Shown here: one piece after another, positions 51,023 through 59,612 of the stretch
How the letters are laid out: the number at the start of each line of letters is the position of its first letter
Position numbering within the stretch: the first letter of the stretch is position 1
Assembly (NCBI GenBank): GCA_023410875.1
Contig: JAEYPH010000076.1
Location: 1 to 64,000 of the forward strand
DNA: 64,000 nucleotides
Direction: 5' to 3'
Source of the DNA: Bacillota bacterium
GTDB lineage: Bacteria > Bacillota > Clostridia > Christensenellales > UMGS416
Notes under the pieces: model-generated
Databases searched by the model: none
What the model was told of the DNA's origin: nothing
The model's input: the letters and a program-made list of their open reading frames with translations, nothing else
Made by a program: the position numbers and the translations under genes

Positions 51023-52399
51023 TTACCTCCGTCTTCTCGACTGCAGTGAAGGCACGACATCACCGGGAGCTGCCACAGTTACCAGTTGCTCCACAATCTT
51101 GGTGTCTGCTCCATTCTCCAGCAGAATGTCAGCCAGCTCTTTACTGATGCTTCCTTCTAGCCGATATTCATCGCCTGTCCACCGGAACAATGTGGTGGCG
51201 GTCACGTCGCCTTCCCAGCTCCCTGTGGCCTCTACGATTTCCATGATGCGGCGTCTCCCGTCAGGCATCTGCTTGCAGAACACCATGATCGGGTACGCTT
51301 CCACGAGCATGCTCATCAGAATGTGGCTGGGGATGTTGGTCTCGGACATCTGGCACATAGTCAGGATACGCCCATAGGCTTTGCGGGCTGAGTTGGCATG
51401 CAGGCTGGTTACGACAGTGTGGCCGGTCCGGGCCGCCTCCTGAGCGGTCATGGCCTCCGCGCCGCGCATTTCCGCAACGCAGATGATGTCGGGGTGAAAG
51501 CGCAAGGAATGGCGCAGCGCCTTGTTGGCATCCACGCTGTGCTTCTCGTTTTCCGAATAGCGGGTTTTCATGTGGATGATGCGGTTGCTGATGCGTCCTG
51601 CGTCGTCCGTGCGCACCAGATCCAGCTCACGGGTTTCTTCAATGGTGAAGATGCGCTTGTCCGACTTGACGGAACCCAGCAGCCACGAGATGTTCGTTGT
51701 TTTACCGCTGGATGTCTTTCCGGCGAAGCCGACGCTGACACCGTGGTTCACGCAGAGTTCCAGGAAGTTCAGCATGTCAGGTGAAGCCGTGCCCCAGGCT
51801 ACCAACTGCTCCCGGTCCACTCGGGCAAGTCGTTGTCGACGCAGGCTGAACGCGGCGCCGACGTCGGCGTCCACCTGTGGCGGGATCATGGCTGAGATAC
51901 GGACACCTCGCGTCAGGTAGCTGTCCACCACCGGTGTGGAGCTGTCCATGATCAGACCGCCCATGCGGGCCATCTTCTGGATGGTATCCACGGCGTTCTG
52001 CGGTGAGTGGAAGTGTTCCTCCAACTTGCGCACCCTTCCATCGGCGGTGATGATCTCCACGTCGTTCCAGGCGTTGCCGTTGATCTCTTCCACATTGGGA
52101 TCCCTGATGTACTTGTCCAGGAAGCCCAGCCCGGCCATGTCGCCGTACAGCTTGTCCACAAGCTCTTCCAGATTCAAGCCGGGCATATGCAGCCCGCTTT
52201 GGGTCACATAGGTAGAGATCATGCCTCGCACATGCTGAGCAGCTTCGGTGTCGCTAACGGCATCGGCCAGCGCCTCGGCGTGGGTACGGCTGATGTGTTC
52301 CCGCACCCGCTGTAATGTGGCCGCATACCCGTCGGTGGGCTGTTCCGGTGCTTCCTTGGCTTGGCTCTGGTAGGTAAGCGCACGTAATGTCTCGCTCAC
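51023..52399 (-). CDS. tadA: TadA/CpaF secretion ATPase
   Basis: 458 residues; GTG start at 52,399 overlapping the tadZ stop (GTGTGA) with GGGAGGTGA upstream. Walker A FAGKTSSGKTTNISWLL near residue 229, the Asp box and Walker B in LRFHPDIICVAEMRGAEAM, and the His box HTVVTSLHANSARKA. It is the hexameric ATPase that powers Tad pilus assembly. Confidence 0.93.
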   Translation of the reverse strand: MSETLRALTYQSQAKEAPEQPTDGYAATLQRVREHISRTHAEALADAVSDTEAAQHVRGMISTYVTQSGLHMPGLNLEELVDKLYGDMAGLGFLDKYIRDPNVEEINGNAWNDVEIITADGRVRKLEEHFHSPQNAVDTIQKMARMGGLIMDSSTPVVDSYLTRGVRISAMIPPQVDADVGAAFSLRRQRLARVDREQLVAWGTASPDMLNFLELCVNHGVSVGFAGKTSSGKTTNISWLLGSVKSDKRIFTIEETRELDLVRTDDAGRISNRIIHMKTRYSENEKHSVDANKALRHSLRFHPDIICVAEMRGAEAMTAQEAARTGHTVVTSLHANSARKAYGRILTMCQMSETNIPSHILMSMLVEAYPIMVFCKQMPDGRRRIMEIVEATGSWEGDVTATTLFRWTGDEYRLEGSISKELADILLENGADTKIVEQLVTVAAPGDVVPSLQSRRRR

Positions 52400-53163
52400 A
52401 CTGTCTCACCTCCCATACCGGCCAGCCTGAAAAGCAGCTGCTGCATGTGCCGGTTCCACTTACGGCCCGGTATCGATGCAACGCCTCTGGGCAGCTCGCC
52501 GGCACAGCGCAGGGCATCCAGTTCCCTGGACCACGGCAAAGGCAGCACAACGCCCAGTGACTCCTCCAGTGCGGTGCCCTTGACGGCACTCTCGTAGTCG
52601 TGGTGACGCTGCACCATGTTCATCACCGGCACAACTTTCTTGAGGCCTACGGTGGTTGTAAGGAATTGAACCACCGACCACCACCACCAAATGCTCTGGG
52701 GCTCCGGCGTCAGCACGACGATGAAGGCATCGGCCAGGCTTAGGGCCACCGGCAAAAACGGATCGGTGCGCTGCCCAGAACAGTCCAGCACCACGTGATC
52801 CACGACCTCAGCACAGGACTTCACGAACCGCTCTGCTATATCCTTGGCTCCCAAGCCCAGTTCATAGGACAGGTAATCGTCCTTGGCCGTCAGGCCGGCA
52901 ATAAACAGGCTCTTGTTCTGGTGGTGTTGATGCAGGTACGATCGGGCCTCCAGCAAGCCGACGCCAGCAATGGCGCGGCCCAAAGAGCCGAAGCGTTCCT
53001 CCTCCTTGACCTCATGGATGGGTTTGCGCAGGTGCACCGTAGGCTGCGTCAAGTCGGTGTCTATGACAGCCGCCAGTTGGTCTCCGCTGGCGAGCCGATC
53101 CGCCAAGGCATCTGCCAGCATGCTCTTGCCGCTGCCGTCGCGGCCCCAGACTGCCACGATCAT
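52396..53163 (-). CDS. tadZ: TadZ/CpaE-like MinD-family ATPase
   Basis: 255 residues; ATG at 53,163 overlaps the cpaB stop (ATGA). Walker A VWGRDGSGKSMLADAL is at residues 5-20, then AAVIDTDLTQPTVHL and a Walker B in DHVVLDCSGQRTDPFLPV. It lacks the receiver domain of CpaE. Such proteins place the pilus machine in the cell. Confidence 0.8.
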   Translation of the reverse strand: MIVAVWGRDGSGKSMLADALADRLASGDQLAAVIDTDLTQPTVHLRKPIHEVKEEERFGSLGRAIAGVGLLEARSYLHQHHQNKSLFIAGLTAKDDYLSYELGLGAKDIAERFVKSCAEVVDHVVLDCSGQRTDPFLPVALSLADAFIVVLTPEPQSIWWWWSVVQFLTTTVGLKKVVPVMNMVQRHHDYESAVKGTALEESLGVVLPLPWSRELDALRCAGELPRGVASIPGRKWNRHMQQLLFRLAGMGGETV

Positions 53164-53963
53164 TTCAGCACCTCCGATAACACACGCTGAGCGTCGGGGA
53201 TGAACTTGCCGGCATCAGCGCCTCTGGCGACGAATGCCAGGTGGATACCTCCGGTCTGTTCCAGCTCCACAAGCCGAGCCGCCTGCTCGTCTGTGGCATA
53301 CAGCGACACCGTAACCGGCAGGGTGTTTTTTTGCTTGTCATCGGTCACACTGTTCACCCTGGCGTCGGAGCCATCGGCAGCGCTCACCGCGCACACCTCG
53401 ATGGCCTTCATCTCCGGGTAGATGACGGTCCTGACCGGCTTTTGTGCTGCGCTGCTCTCGGCATCCTGGCTGGTGTCAATCGTTTGGGTGGGGTCGGTGC
53501 CCAGGCTCCCTTGAGACACGACGGTCTTGGGCAGAGTCAGCACGGTCACGATGTCGCCAGGCTGCAGCTTTCCGCTGACGCCGGCGGCCAGGGTGCTGAT
53601 CGTTACGCTGATGACGCGGTACCCTTTGGCCGTGCCAGCGGCGATGGCGCTGGTGGTCTTGCCATCCGTGAGCTTTTCCGAGGTGAGGATGTCTCCGGCG
53701 TACAGTCGACTGGTGGCGTAGGCCGTTCCGATCTGGGACAGGTCGGTCAGTGCGGTCTTCGGAGCGGTGCCCTTGTCTACATTGACCGTCACAACCAGCT
53801 CCGCAGTCAGCGGTGTGCCGCTCTCGACCGTCTGCTTCATCCGCAGGACGGAGATGGCCTCACCGGGGGAGTTACCGGCTGGGGAGACGAGAGGGGCGAC
53901 GAGAAACGTGGTTGCCAACGCTGTCACGATGCACAGCAGTCCGATCAGGGTCTTCTTTCTCAT
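53160..53963 (-). CDS. cpaB: CpaB/RcpC-like SAF-domain protein
   Basis: 267 residues. ATG at 53,963 follows AAAGGAGG, so the 17 codons before it are not used. A signal anchor (MRKKTLIGLLCIVTALATTF) is followed by the SAF domain (VESGTPLTAELVVTV; YATSRLYAGDILTSEKLTDG) and an RcpC-like region (LAAGVSGKLQPGDIVTVL). It is a pilus assembly protein. First gene of the tad operon. Confidence 0.82.
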   Translation of the reverse strand: MRKKTLIGLLCIVTALATTFLVAPLVSPAGNSPGEAISVLRMKQTVESGTPLTAELVVTVNVDKGTAPKTALTDLSQIGTAYATSRLYAGDILTSEKLTDGKTTSAIAAGTAKGYRVISVTISTLAAGVSGKLQPGDIVTVLTLPKTVVSQGSLGTDPTQTIDTSQDAESSAAQKPVRTVIYPEMKAIEVCAVSAADGSDARVNSVTDDKQKNTLPVTVSLYATDEQAARLVELEQTGGIHLAFVARGADAGKFIPDAQRVLSEVLK

Positions 53964-54239
53964 GGGGTGGAACCTCCTTTGTTGTTTGCGGGCCAAGCTC
54001 ATTCGCGCGCACACATGTGTCTGTGCGGGTTCTCCGGGGTACTCTGAAAGAACCCTCTCCTTCTCTCCAGACGGTATCTCCAGTCGGTAGAGGGGGTGGG
54101 TCCGGGAGGGGGTATGCAGATACGAGAAATCAGATGCAATGTGCCATTTGCACCTGACAAATTCGGGTTTTATGGCTCCCCGAAATGCATTTTTATGGGA
54201 TCAAAAAGGTTTTTAGGGCATGAAAAATTGGTTTTTTGT
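53964..54239. other. Intergenic region between tad operon and parB
   Basis: 276 nt without a credible gene. It should contain the tad promoter on the minus strand; I see no strong consensus. An imperfect 18-bp palindrome TGCAATGTGCCATTTGCA lies at 54,135-54,152 and may be an operator. The half next to parB is AT-rich. Confidence 0.4.
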
Positions 54240-55187
54240 TTACCTTTCCTTGTCCCGATGCATTCTCCGATGGTATTCTACAGCAAGTTTATACAGCAAT
54301 TCGGAAATTTGCTTGGGACTACTAGATGGGAATAGCTTAATGTAGTCTCCGTAGTTGAGTTCGATCTTCCCATTCTGCGCTTGTGGCTTATCCGCTGTTA
54401 GTATGGCATTCACAGCTGACCAGTCCAGTTTACCCTCGGCCGAGAGACGTTTCATGTGTTGCGCTTGCTGAATGGACGGGAAAACTTGCTCGCGCTCCAT
54501 AGCTTCACGCACAATATCCTGCTCATTGATCTTCAGATGGGAGAGATGAACCGCTGGACCCATGGCCATTTGTGCTGCGTCGACGTAATCAAGAAGCTCA
54601 TGAGTAAGGTATGTTAATCGGATAAATCTCTGTATTTGCTTTGCAGATTCACCTGCTTCTGCAGCCAAGATGTCCTTAGAACGCTTCCCTCTTAAATTGG
54701 GGTCAACTTGACCCCAATTTTCTGTAGACGGTCTCCCAGCCTGACGCTTGATAGCATCCATCTTCATTTTATAGCCGAAAGCTTTCTCGCTTGGTAGCAA
54801 TTCGTCTCGCTGCTGAAAATTAGAATCAACCATAAAGATTGTTGCCTGTTCATCATCCCAGTCTTTTACAATGGCGGCAATGGTCGTGATCTTGCAGCGC
54901 CGGCTGGCTTCCACGCGGTTATGCCCAGATATGATTTCATATCCGTTGCCGTAAGGATTGGGCCTGACGATGATAGGTACGATAACACCGCTTTTCTCGA
55001 CAGAGCGAACCATCTCAGCCATCTTGTCTTCGTTGTATGCCTTGAAGGGATGATCCTTGAAAGGTGAGAGGTCGATCAGGTTCAGTTGATGGATGACTTC
55101 CGATTCGTTGGGATCTGTAGAGGCAAAGATGTCAACGAGCGGCTTGATCAGCTTGCTTGTGTCGATTCTTTCTGGTTTGTTTGCCAT
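54240..55187 (-). CDS. parB: ParB-like partition protein
   Basis: 315 residues; ATG at 55,187 with GAGGAGG, overlapping parA by 56 nt. The ParB/Sulfiredoxin-like N-terminal domain includes YGNGYEIISGHNRVEASRR, the CTP-binding GHNR motif. SFQQ/RDELLPSEKAFGYKMKM and a helix-turn-helix (AEAGESAKQIQRFIRLTYL) follow. It would bind parS and load onto the element. A perfect palindrome sits inside the gene at 54,694-54,720. Confidence 0.92.
   Translation of the reverse strand: MANKPERIDTSKLIKPLVDIFASTDPNESEVIHQLNLIDLSPFKDHPFKAYNEDKMAEMVRSVEKSGVIVPIIVRPNPYGNGYEIISGHNRVEASRRCKITTIAAIVKDWDDEQATIFMVDSNFQQRDELLPSEKAFGYKMKMDAIKRQAGRPSTENWGQVDPNLRGKRSKDILAAEAGESAKQIQRFIRLTYLTHELLDYVDAAQMAMGPAVHLSHLKINEQDIVREAMEREQVFPSIQQAQHMKRLSAEGKLDWSAVNAILTADKPQAQNGKIELNYGDYIKLFPSSSPKQISELLYKLAVEYHRRMHRDKER
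54694..54720. repeat. Perfect 27-bp palindrome inside parB
   Basis: AAATTGGGGTCAA (54,694-54,706), one central C, then TTGACCCCAATTT (54,708-54,720). It codes for NWGQVDPNL between two ParB domains. Such a long, exact palindrome in a coding region is not expected by chance; parS-like site, operator, or inserted palindromic element are possible. Confidence 0.8.
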
Positions 55188-55974
55188 GGTTCGCTAAAAC
55201 CTCCTCGGTAAGTGCTTGATAGGCCTGTGCTGCCTTGTTGCCGGGATCATGATCAAATATGGTGACGCCTTGTGCGCTGGCCTCAACAGTTCGGACGGTG
55301 CTGGGGATCATGGCGCGAAAACATGAAACACTCCCAACATATGAGGTGCGCATTGCGTTTACCATATCTCGTGTGAAAGAAGAGCGGTTGTCCAGCATCG
55401 TCAGGAGAATGCCTTCCACCTTAAGAGACGGGTTGATCTGGCGGCGGACCTTGTTGATCGTGGACAAGAGTAACTCAATGCCCTTGGCCGAAAGAAAATG
55501 AGCTTGTACAGGGATTAACACGCTGTCTGCGGCGGCCAGCGCATTAATCGTCAGCATACCCAAACTGGGTGTGCAGTCAATCAGTATATAGTCATATAAG
55601 GGGCGGAGCTCGTGTATACAGCTACGCAGGACGCTCTCACGGCTCATGGTGTTCACAAGGGTTGCATCCAGAGCAGAGAGCTGAATGTTGGATGGAATAA
55701 GCTTCACTCCTGAATCATGGGTCAGTATACAACGATCTGGCTCCAAAGGCTCATCATTTATTACCATACCCATGAGGCTGGCAATTGTAACAGAAATGTC
55801 GTCGGGAGAGTGCCAGCCCAAGCTCATGGTCAGGTTGGCCTGAGCATCCAGGTCGATGAGCAAGGTGTTATAACCCTCACGGGCCAGCCCTGCTCCAAGA
55901 GCTGCGGTTGTGGTTGTCTTGCCTACGCCGCCTTTTTGATTGGCAATGGCAATGACCTTACATAAGTGCTGCAT
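55132..55974 (-). CDS. parA: ParA-like partition ATPase
   Basis: 280 residues. ATG at 55,974 with AAAGGAC is preferred; the frame is open 32 codons further but without a site. Deviant Walker A ANQKGGVGKTTTTAAL (residues 11-26), Walker A' LIDLDAQANLT and Walker B DYILIDCTPSLGML. With ParB it would partition the excised circular ICE. It is the last complete ICE gene before the chromosomal junction. Confidence 0.93.
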   Translation of the reverse strand: MQHLCKVIAIANQKGGVGKTTTTAALGAGLAREGYNTLLIDLDAQANLTMSLGWHSPDDISVTIASLMGMVINDEPLEPDRCILTHDSGVKLIPSNIQLSALDATLVNTMSRESVLRSCIHELRPLYDYILIDCTPSLGMLTINALAAADSVLIPVQAHFLSAKGIELLLSTINKVRRQINPSLKVEGILLTMLDNRSSFTRDMVNAMRTSYVGSVSCFRAMIPSTVRTVEASAQGVTIFDHDPGNKAAQAYQALTEEVLANHGKQTRKNRHKQADQAAR

Positions 55975-56002
55975 GATGTCACGTCCTTTCAATATAACAA
56001 TG

Positions 56003-56028
56003 AAAGCTCTTGCTGAGACAAGAGCTTT
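56003..56028. repeat. Inverted repeat in parA leader
   Basis: AAAGCTCTTG (56,003-56,012) and CAAGAGCTTT (56,019-56,028) form a 10-bp stem with a 6-nt loop about 30 nt upstream of parA. No T-run follows on the minus strand; an operator for ParA/ParB autoregulation is plausible. Confidence 0.55.
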
Positions 56029-56133
56029 AAAAAACAGACTATTTAATTGATACCTTAACTGTATAAACAACTGGTGTTAGTCGCCCGCGTCGTGCAAATG
56101 AAAAGGTTAGTATGCAAAAGGAGCCTAAGATAT

Positions 56134-57321
56134 CTATGCTGCATATATCCTTGTGTGACCGTTGCTGTCCAGCATCGGGCCAGATATGCGCCCCAGATAG
56201 TTACGGATGGCATTCTCCCCACAGCGGCATTCCCGCACGCGGGAGCCATAATAGCCGCAGGGGCACGGGTTCATCGCCGCCACCAGCATGAAGCGCGCCG
56301 GGAAGGCAAAGCTGCCGGCGGCCCGGGCCACGGTGATGCGCCCATCCTCCAGCGGCTGGCGCAGCACTTCCAGCGTGTTGCGGGCGAATTCCGGCAGCTC
56401 ATCCATAAACAGCACGCCGTTGTGGGCCAGGCTGATGTCGCCGGGACGCACCGGCGTGCCGCCGCCGGACAGCGAAACCGTCGTGGCGGTGTGGTGCGGC
56501 GTGCGCACCTGCCGGCGGCGGATGAGGCCGTCGGATGCGTCCAGATCGCCGCTGACGCTGTAGATCTTGGTGACCTCCAGCGCCTCCTCAAAGCTCAAGT
56601 CCGGCAGGATGGACGGCAGAGCCCGCGCCATCATGCTCTTGCCGGAGCCGGGCGGGCCGATCATCAGAAGGTTGTGGCCCCCTGCGGCCGCCACCTCCAG
56701 CGCCCGCTTGGCGCCATACTGGCCCTTGATGCGGCCGATATCGTCGGTGTCGGTGTCATAAGCATAGGTTTGAGCGGTCCACGGGCGCACTGGCAGCGGC
56801 TGCAGCGTTTTGGAGTTGAGCGCGGTCACGAATTCCCGCAGGTTGGACACGGCAAAAATCTCGATGCCCTCCACGCAGGCCAGCTCGCCGGCATTGGCCG
56901 CGGGCAGCGCCGCGCGGCGCACGCCGTGCTCCCGGGCGGCCAGCACCATGGGCAGTGCGCCGCGGATGCCGCGCACCTCGCCGTTGAGGCTGAGCTCGCC
57001 CAGCAGCGCCATGCCCTGCAGGCTGTCGGCACCCACCCGGCCGCTGACGGCCAGCAGCGCCATGGCGATGGGCAGGTCGTAGACCGGGCCCTCCTTGCGC
57101 ACGTCGGCCGGCGCCATGTTCATCGTGATGCGCCCGTCGGGGTAGAGAAAGCCCGAATTGCGCAGCGCCGAGCGCACCCGCTCACGGGATTCCTTGACCG
57201 CCGCGTCGGGCAACCCCACGAGCTCGAAGAAGGGCACGCCGTTGCCCGAGGCGTCCACCTCTATCGTGACCGGGTAACCTTCCAGCCCCATGAGGCCGTA
57301 GCTCATCACTTTTGCCAGCAT
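56134..57321 (-). pseudogene. comM: YifB/ComM AAA ATPase, 3' part cut off by the ICE
   Basis: 395 residues remain, versus about 500 in the intact family. ATG at 57,321 with AGGAGACGAT. The N-terminal Lon-S5-like domain (AKVMSYGLMGLEGYPVTIEV; GLPDAAVKESRERVRSAL) and the Mg-chelatase AAA core are present: Walker A MIGPPGSGKSMMARAL near 224 and VLFMDELPEF. The frame loses homology after ISGPMLD and ends with ICE codons, so the C-terminal lid domain is missing. ComM helps branch migration during natural transformation. The insertion probably inactivates it while the element is present. Confidence 0.9.
56160..56172. other. ICE-chromosome junction (right att site) inside yifB
   Basis: The YifB family continues GPLLDRIDI after the ISGP motif. 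Here the frame reads ISGPMLD and then SNGHTRIYAA and stops. So the chromosome ends at or near CTGGAC (minus strand, 56,167-56,172) and the ICE begins there. The matching half-site is outside the window. Confidence 0.7.
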
Positions 57322-57349
57322 ATCGTCTCCTGTTGCAACATGATATTGG

Positions 57350-59293
57350 TCAATCGAACACGTCCGCGAACTCGATGGTGGCCGCCTGGGAGAAGTCGCC
57401 ATCGCCCACGGCGCAACCGGCGTCTCTCTGGGGCGGCAGCGCCGGCAGCCGCAGCGTGAAGGCGCTGCCCCGGCCCAGGCTGCTGACCACCGACACGGAG
57501 CCCCCCAGCGCCTGGGCGAACTGGCGCACCAGCGCCAGGCCTATTCCGGTGCCCTCGGCGCTGCGAGAAAGGGAGCTGTCCACCTGGCCGAAACGCTCGA
57601 AGATGAGCTCCTGCTTGTCCGGAGGGATGCCGATGCCCTGGTCTTGCACAGTCAGGCTGACCCAGCCGCCGTCGCAGGACAGGGCGACGGCGATAGGCCC
57701 GCCGTCGGGGGAAAATTTGATCGCGTTGGACAGCAGATTGAGCAGCATGCGCTCTATCTTTTCCGCGTCCGTGGATACGGCAAGGCTCTCACTATCGGGG
57801 TGAAAAAGCAAAGCGATGCCCTTCTTCTCGGTGAAGATCCGCACGGAATCTACGATGCCGCGGCACAGCGCCACAAGGTCCACGTTTTGCCGGTGCACGC
57901 GGATATGGCCCGAGGAAAGGCGCGCCATATCCAGCAGGTTGTTGACCAGGCGCAGCTGGCGGTAGTTGCTCTGGCGGATGCTGCCCAGATACACGCCCAG
58001 CCGTGGATCGGGATGGGACGATACGGCGTGTTCGATGGATTGCACCGCCAGGTCGATCACGGCCAGCGGCGTTTTGAGCTCGTGGGTGACCAGGGAGAAA
58101 AACTGATCCTTCATCTCCATGGCCCGCTGCAGGTTCTCCCGCTGCAGTTGCTCGATCTCCAGCAGATGGCGCTGCTCGTCCAGGGCCATCTTGTTGCGCT
58201 CCATCTGTGCGCTCACATCGCGGCTGCACACGATGGCTGCGGAGACATTGCCTTCCTCATCATAGATGGGGCTGCCGCTCTCGCTCATATACATCGTGCG
58301 GTCGGGGCGTTCGCAGCGCAGGCCGCGGTGCTGTATGGCCTTACCCTGCAGCACAAGGGCGGCCACGGTGTCCTGGGGCTCCAAAGGGCTGCCTTCCAGA
58401 TCGAAATATCGGGTATGGCGGAACGTGTCACCCATGCGATGGAAGGAATCCGGATCGTAGAACAGGCTGCGGGCCGCCTGGTTGAGCAGCTTCACCTCGC
58501 CGCTGCGGTCCACCAGCATAAGGCCGTCGGACATATTGTCCACGATGGCCTGCAGCTGCTCCCGCTGCAGGCGGATCAGGGCGTCCTTCTCCTGGGCCTG
58601 GATGCGCAACCGCACGCGCTCGGTGGCGTCGCTGAAAACGCCCAGGACACAGCGGATGCCGCCGCATTCCCAGATCGGCGTCCAGATTTCGTCCCAATAG
58701 CTCTGCCCGCCATCCAGGGCCGGCACGCCAAAAAGCTGCAGCGTTCTGGCGTAATCCAGTTGAGCGGCGGGCGGCTGGAAACGGCCGCTGACCTCGCGCA
58801 CGCGGCGCTCCATCCTCTGAGTCAGCGGTTTGCCAAAGACGCTGGGCAGAGCGTCGGACGGCTGCCCGGCATAGTCCAGGTAGCGCTGGTTGGCCCGCAG
58901 CACCTGCAAGCCGGGCCAGGCAAAGAGCACGCTGGCCACGTTGGCGCTGTAGAAGAACTGGTTGACGAGGAAGAAGCGCTCCTCCAGCCGCGAATTGGGC
59001 ACTTCCTGCACGTAGTACTCGGCCAGCGTGGGCCGCAGGTGGCGCACACGCAGCGTAACCTCCCGCGCCATCAGCGACGCGGTGAACACGTAGCAGTTGA
59101 CCGGCTGCTCCAGCGTCTGGAAATCCACATTCTGAGCTGTGGCCCGCAGCGTGGAACGGAAGAAGGCGTCCACCGGGCGGTGCAGCACGTCGTCGGCGCA
59201 ATAGCCTGTGAGATCCAGAAACGCGTCGGAAACCGCGACGACCCGGCCGGCGTCGGCCACCAGGCTGGCATCCGTGTCCACGTGCGGCGCCAT
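57350..59293 (-). CDS. PAS-domain sensor histidine kinase (orphan)
   Basis: 647 residues; ATG at 59,293 with GGGAGG. Three PAS-like regions (about 10-100, 120-250, 265-380) precede the HisKA domain with SLVTHELKTPLAVIDL near 400. The HATPase domain has the N-box LLNLLSNAIKFSPDG near 523, G1 DQGIGIPPDKQ and G2 GTGIGLALVRQFAQALGG. There is no membrane segment, so it senses a cytoplasmic signal. No response regulator is adjacent. It lies 28 nt before yifB, so they may be co-transcribed. Confidence 0.92.
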   Translation of the reverse strand: MAPHVDTDASLVADAGRVVAVSDAFLDLTGYCADDVLHRPVDAFFRSTLRATAQNVDFQTLEQPVNCYVFTASLMAREVTLRVRHLRPTLAEYYVQEVPNSRLEERFFLVNQFFYSANVASVLFAWPGLQVLRANQRYLDYAGQPSDALPSVFGKPLTQRMERRVREVSGRFQPPAAQLDYARTLQLFGVPALDGGQSYWDEIWTPIWECGGIRCVLGVFSDATERVRLRIQAQEKDALIRLQREQLQAIVDNMSDGLMLVDRSGEVKLLNQAARSLFYDPDSFHRMGDTFRHTRYFDLEGSPLEPQDTVAALVLQGKAIQHRGLRCERPDRTMYMSESGSPIYDEEGNVSAAIVCSRDVSAQMERNKMALDEQRHLLEIEQLQRENLQRAMEMKDQFFSLVTHELKTPLAVIDLAVQSIEHAVSSHPDPRLGVYLGSIRQSNYRQLRLVNNLLDMARLSSGHIRVHRQNVDLVALCRGIVDSVRIFTEKKGIALLFHPDSESLAVSTDAEKIERMLLNLLSNAIKFSPDGGPIAVALSCDGGWVSLTVQDQGIGIPPDKQELIFERFGQVDSSLSRSAEGTGIGLALVRQFAQALGGSVSVVSSLGRGSAFTLRLPALPPQRDAGCAVGDGDFSQAATIEFADVFD

Positions 59294-59454
59294 AGGGCAC
59301 CTCCCACAATGTGATAGGATTGTACCATCATATCATTTTTTGTCAATTATTCAAGAATATAGCGCAAAAATGGAGATATTGCGCTTCTACAGAGCGAAAA
59401 GAGGGCTCTCACGTCGTACGCATAAATCACATGCTTCATGCAAGGATGGGATTT

Positions 59455-59517
59455 CGCGCCTGCGGGCGCGACCAAAGGGCTTTCCGGTCGCCCTTTGGAA
59501 ACCTTCGGACCCTTTTT
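59455..59517. repeat. REP-like paired hairpins
   Basis: Arms CGCGCC/GGCGCG (loop TGCG) and CCAAAGGGC/GCCCTTTGG (9-nt loop), then CCCTTTTTTAA on the plus strand. The paired-hairpin layout resembles a dispersed extragenic repeat, but copies elsewhere are outside this window. Confidence 0.55.
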
Positions 59518-59570
59518 TAAAAATAAAATGAAACATTGTACGACTAACGCAATACTGCCGTAAATAAAGA

Positions 59571-59596
59571 GCCGGCGACGTTGCGACGTCGCCGGC
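59571..59596 (-). terminator. Terminator of the RraA-family gene
   Basis: GCCGGCGACGT (59,571-59,581) and ACGTCGCCGGC (59,586-59,596) form an 11-bp perfect stem with a 4-nt loop; minus strand continues TCTTTATTTA. It ends the gene whose stop is at 59,613. Confidence 0.85.
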
Positions 59597-59612
59597 AAAG
59601 GATGACTAGGAT

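Larger units (their letters stand above)
59294..59612. other. Intergenic region with REP-like element
   Basis: No credible gene. It holds two back-to-back hairpins (CGCGCC/GGCGCG at 59,455-59,470 and CCAAAGGGC/GCCCTTTGG at 59,472-59,498) followed by a T-tract, typical of dispersed palindromic units in Oscillospiraceae-like genomes, and the terminator at 59,571-59,596. An 83-codon minus-strand frame here is only the translated repeat. Confidence 0.55.

Noticed and set aside
1..56165. ICE integrase or recombinase
   Set aside because: No tyrosine or serine recombinase is found among the genes here; it most likely lies beyond the left edge.
56074..57459. 461-codon plus-strand frame antisense to yifB
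   Set aside because: Composition typical of antisense of GC-rich genes and no start signals.
57644..59314. 556-codon plus-strand frame antisense to the histidine kinase
   Set aside because: It is the GC-rich mirror of a clear kinase gene, with no ribosome binding site and His/Gln/Ala-rich nonsense composition.
59347..59598. 83-codon minus-strand frame
   Set aside because: It is the translation of the REP-like palindromes and terminator, not a gene.
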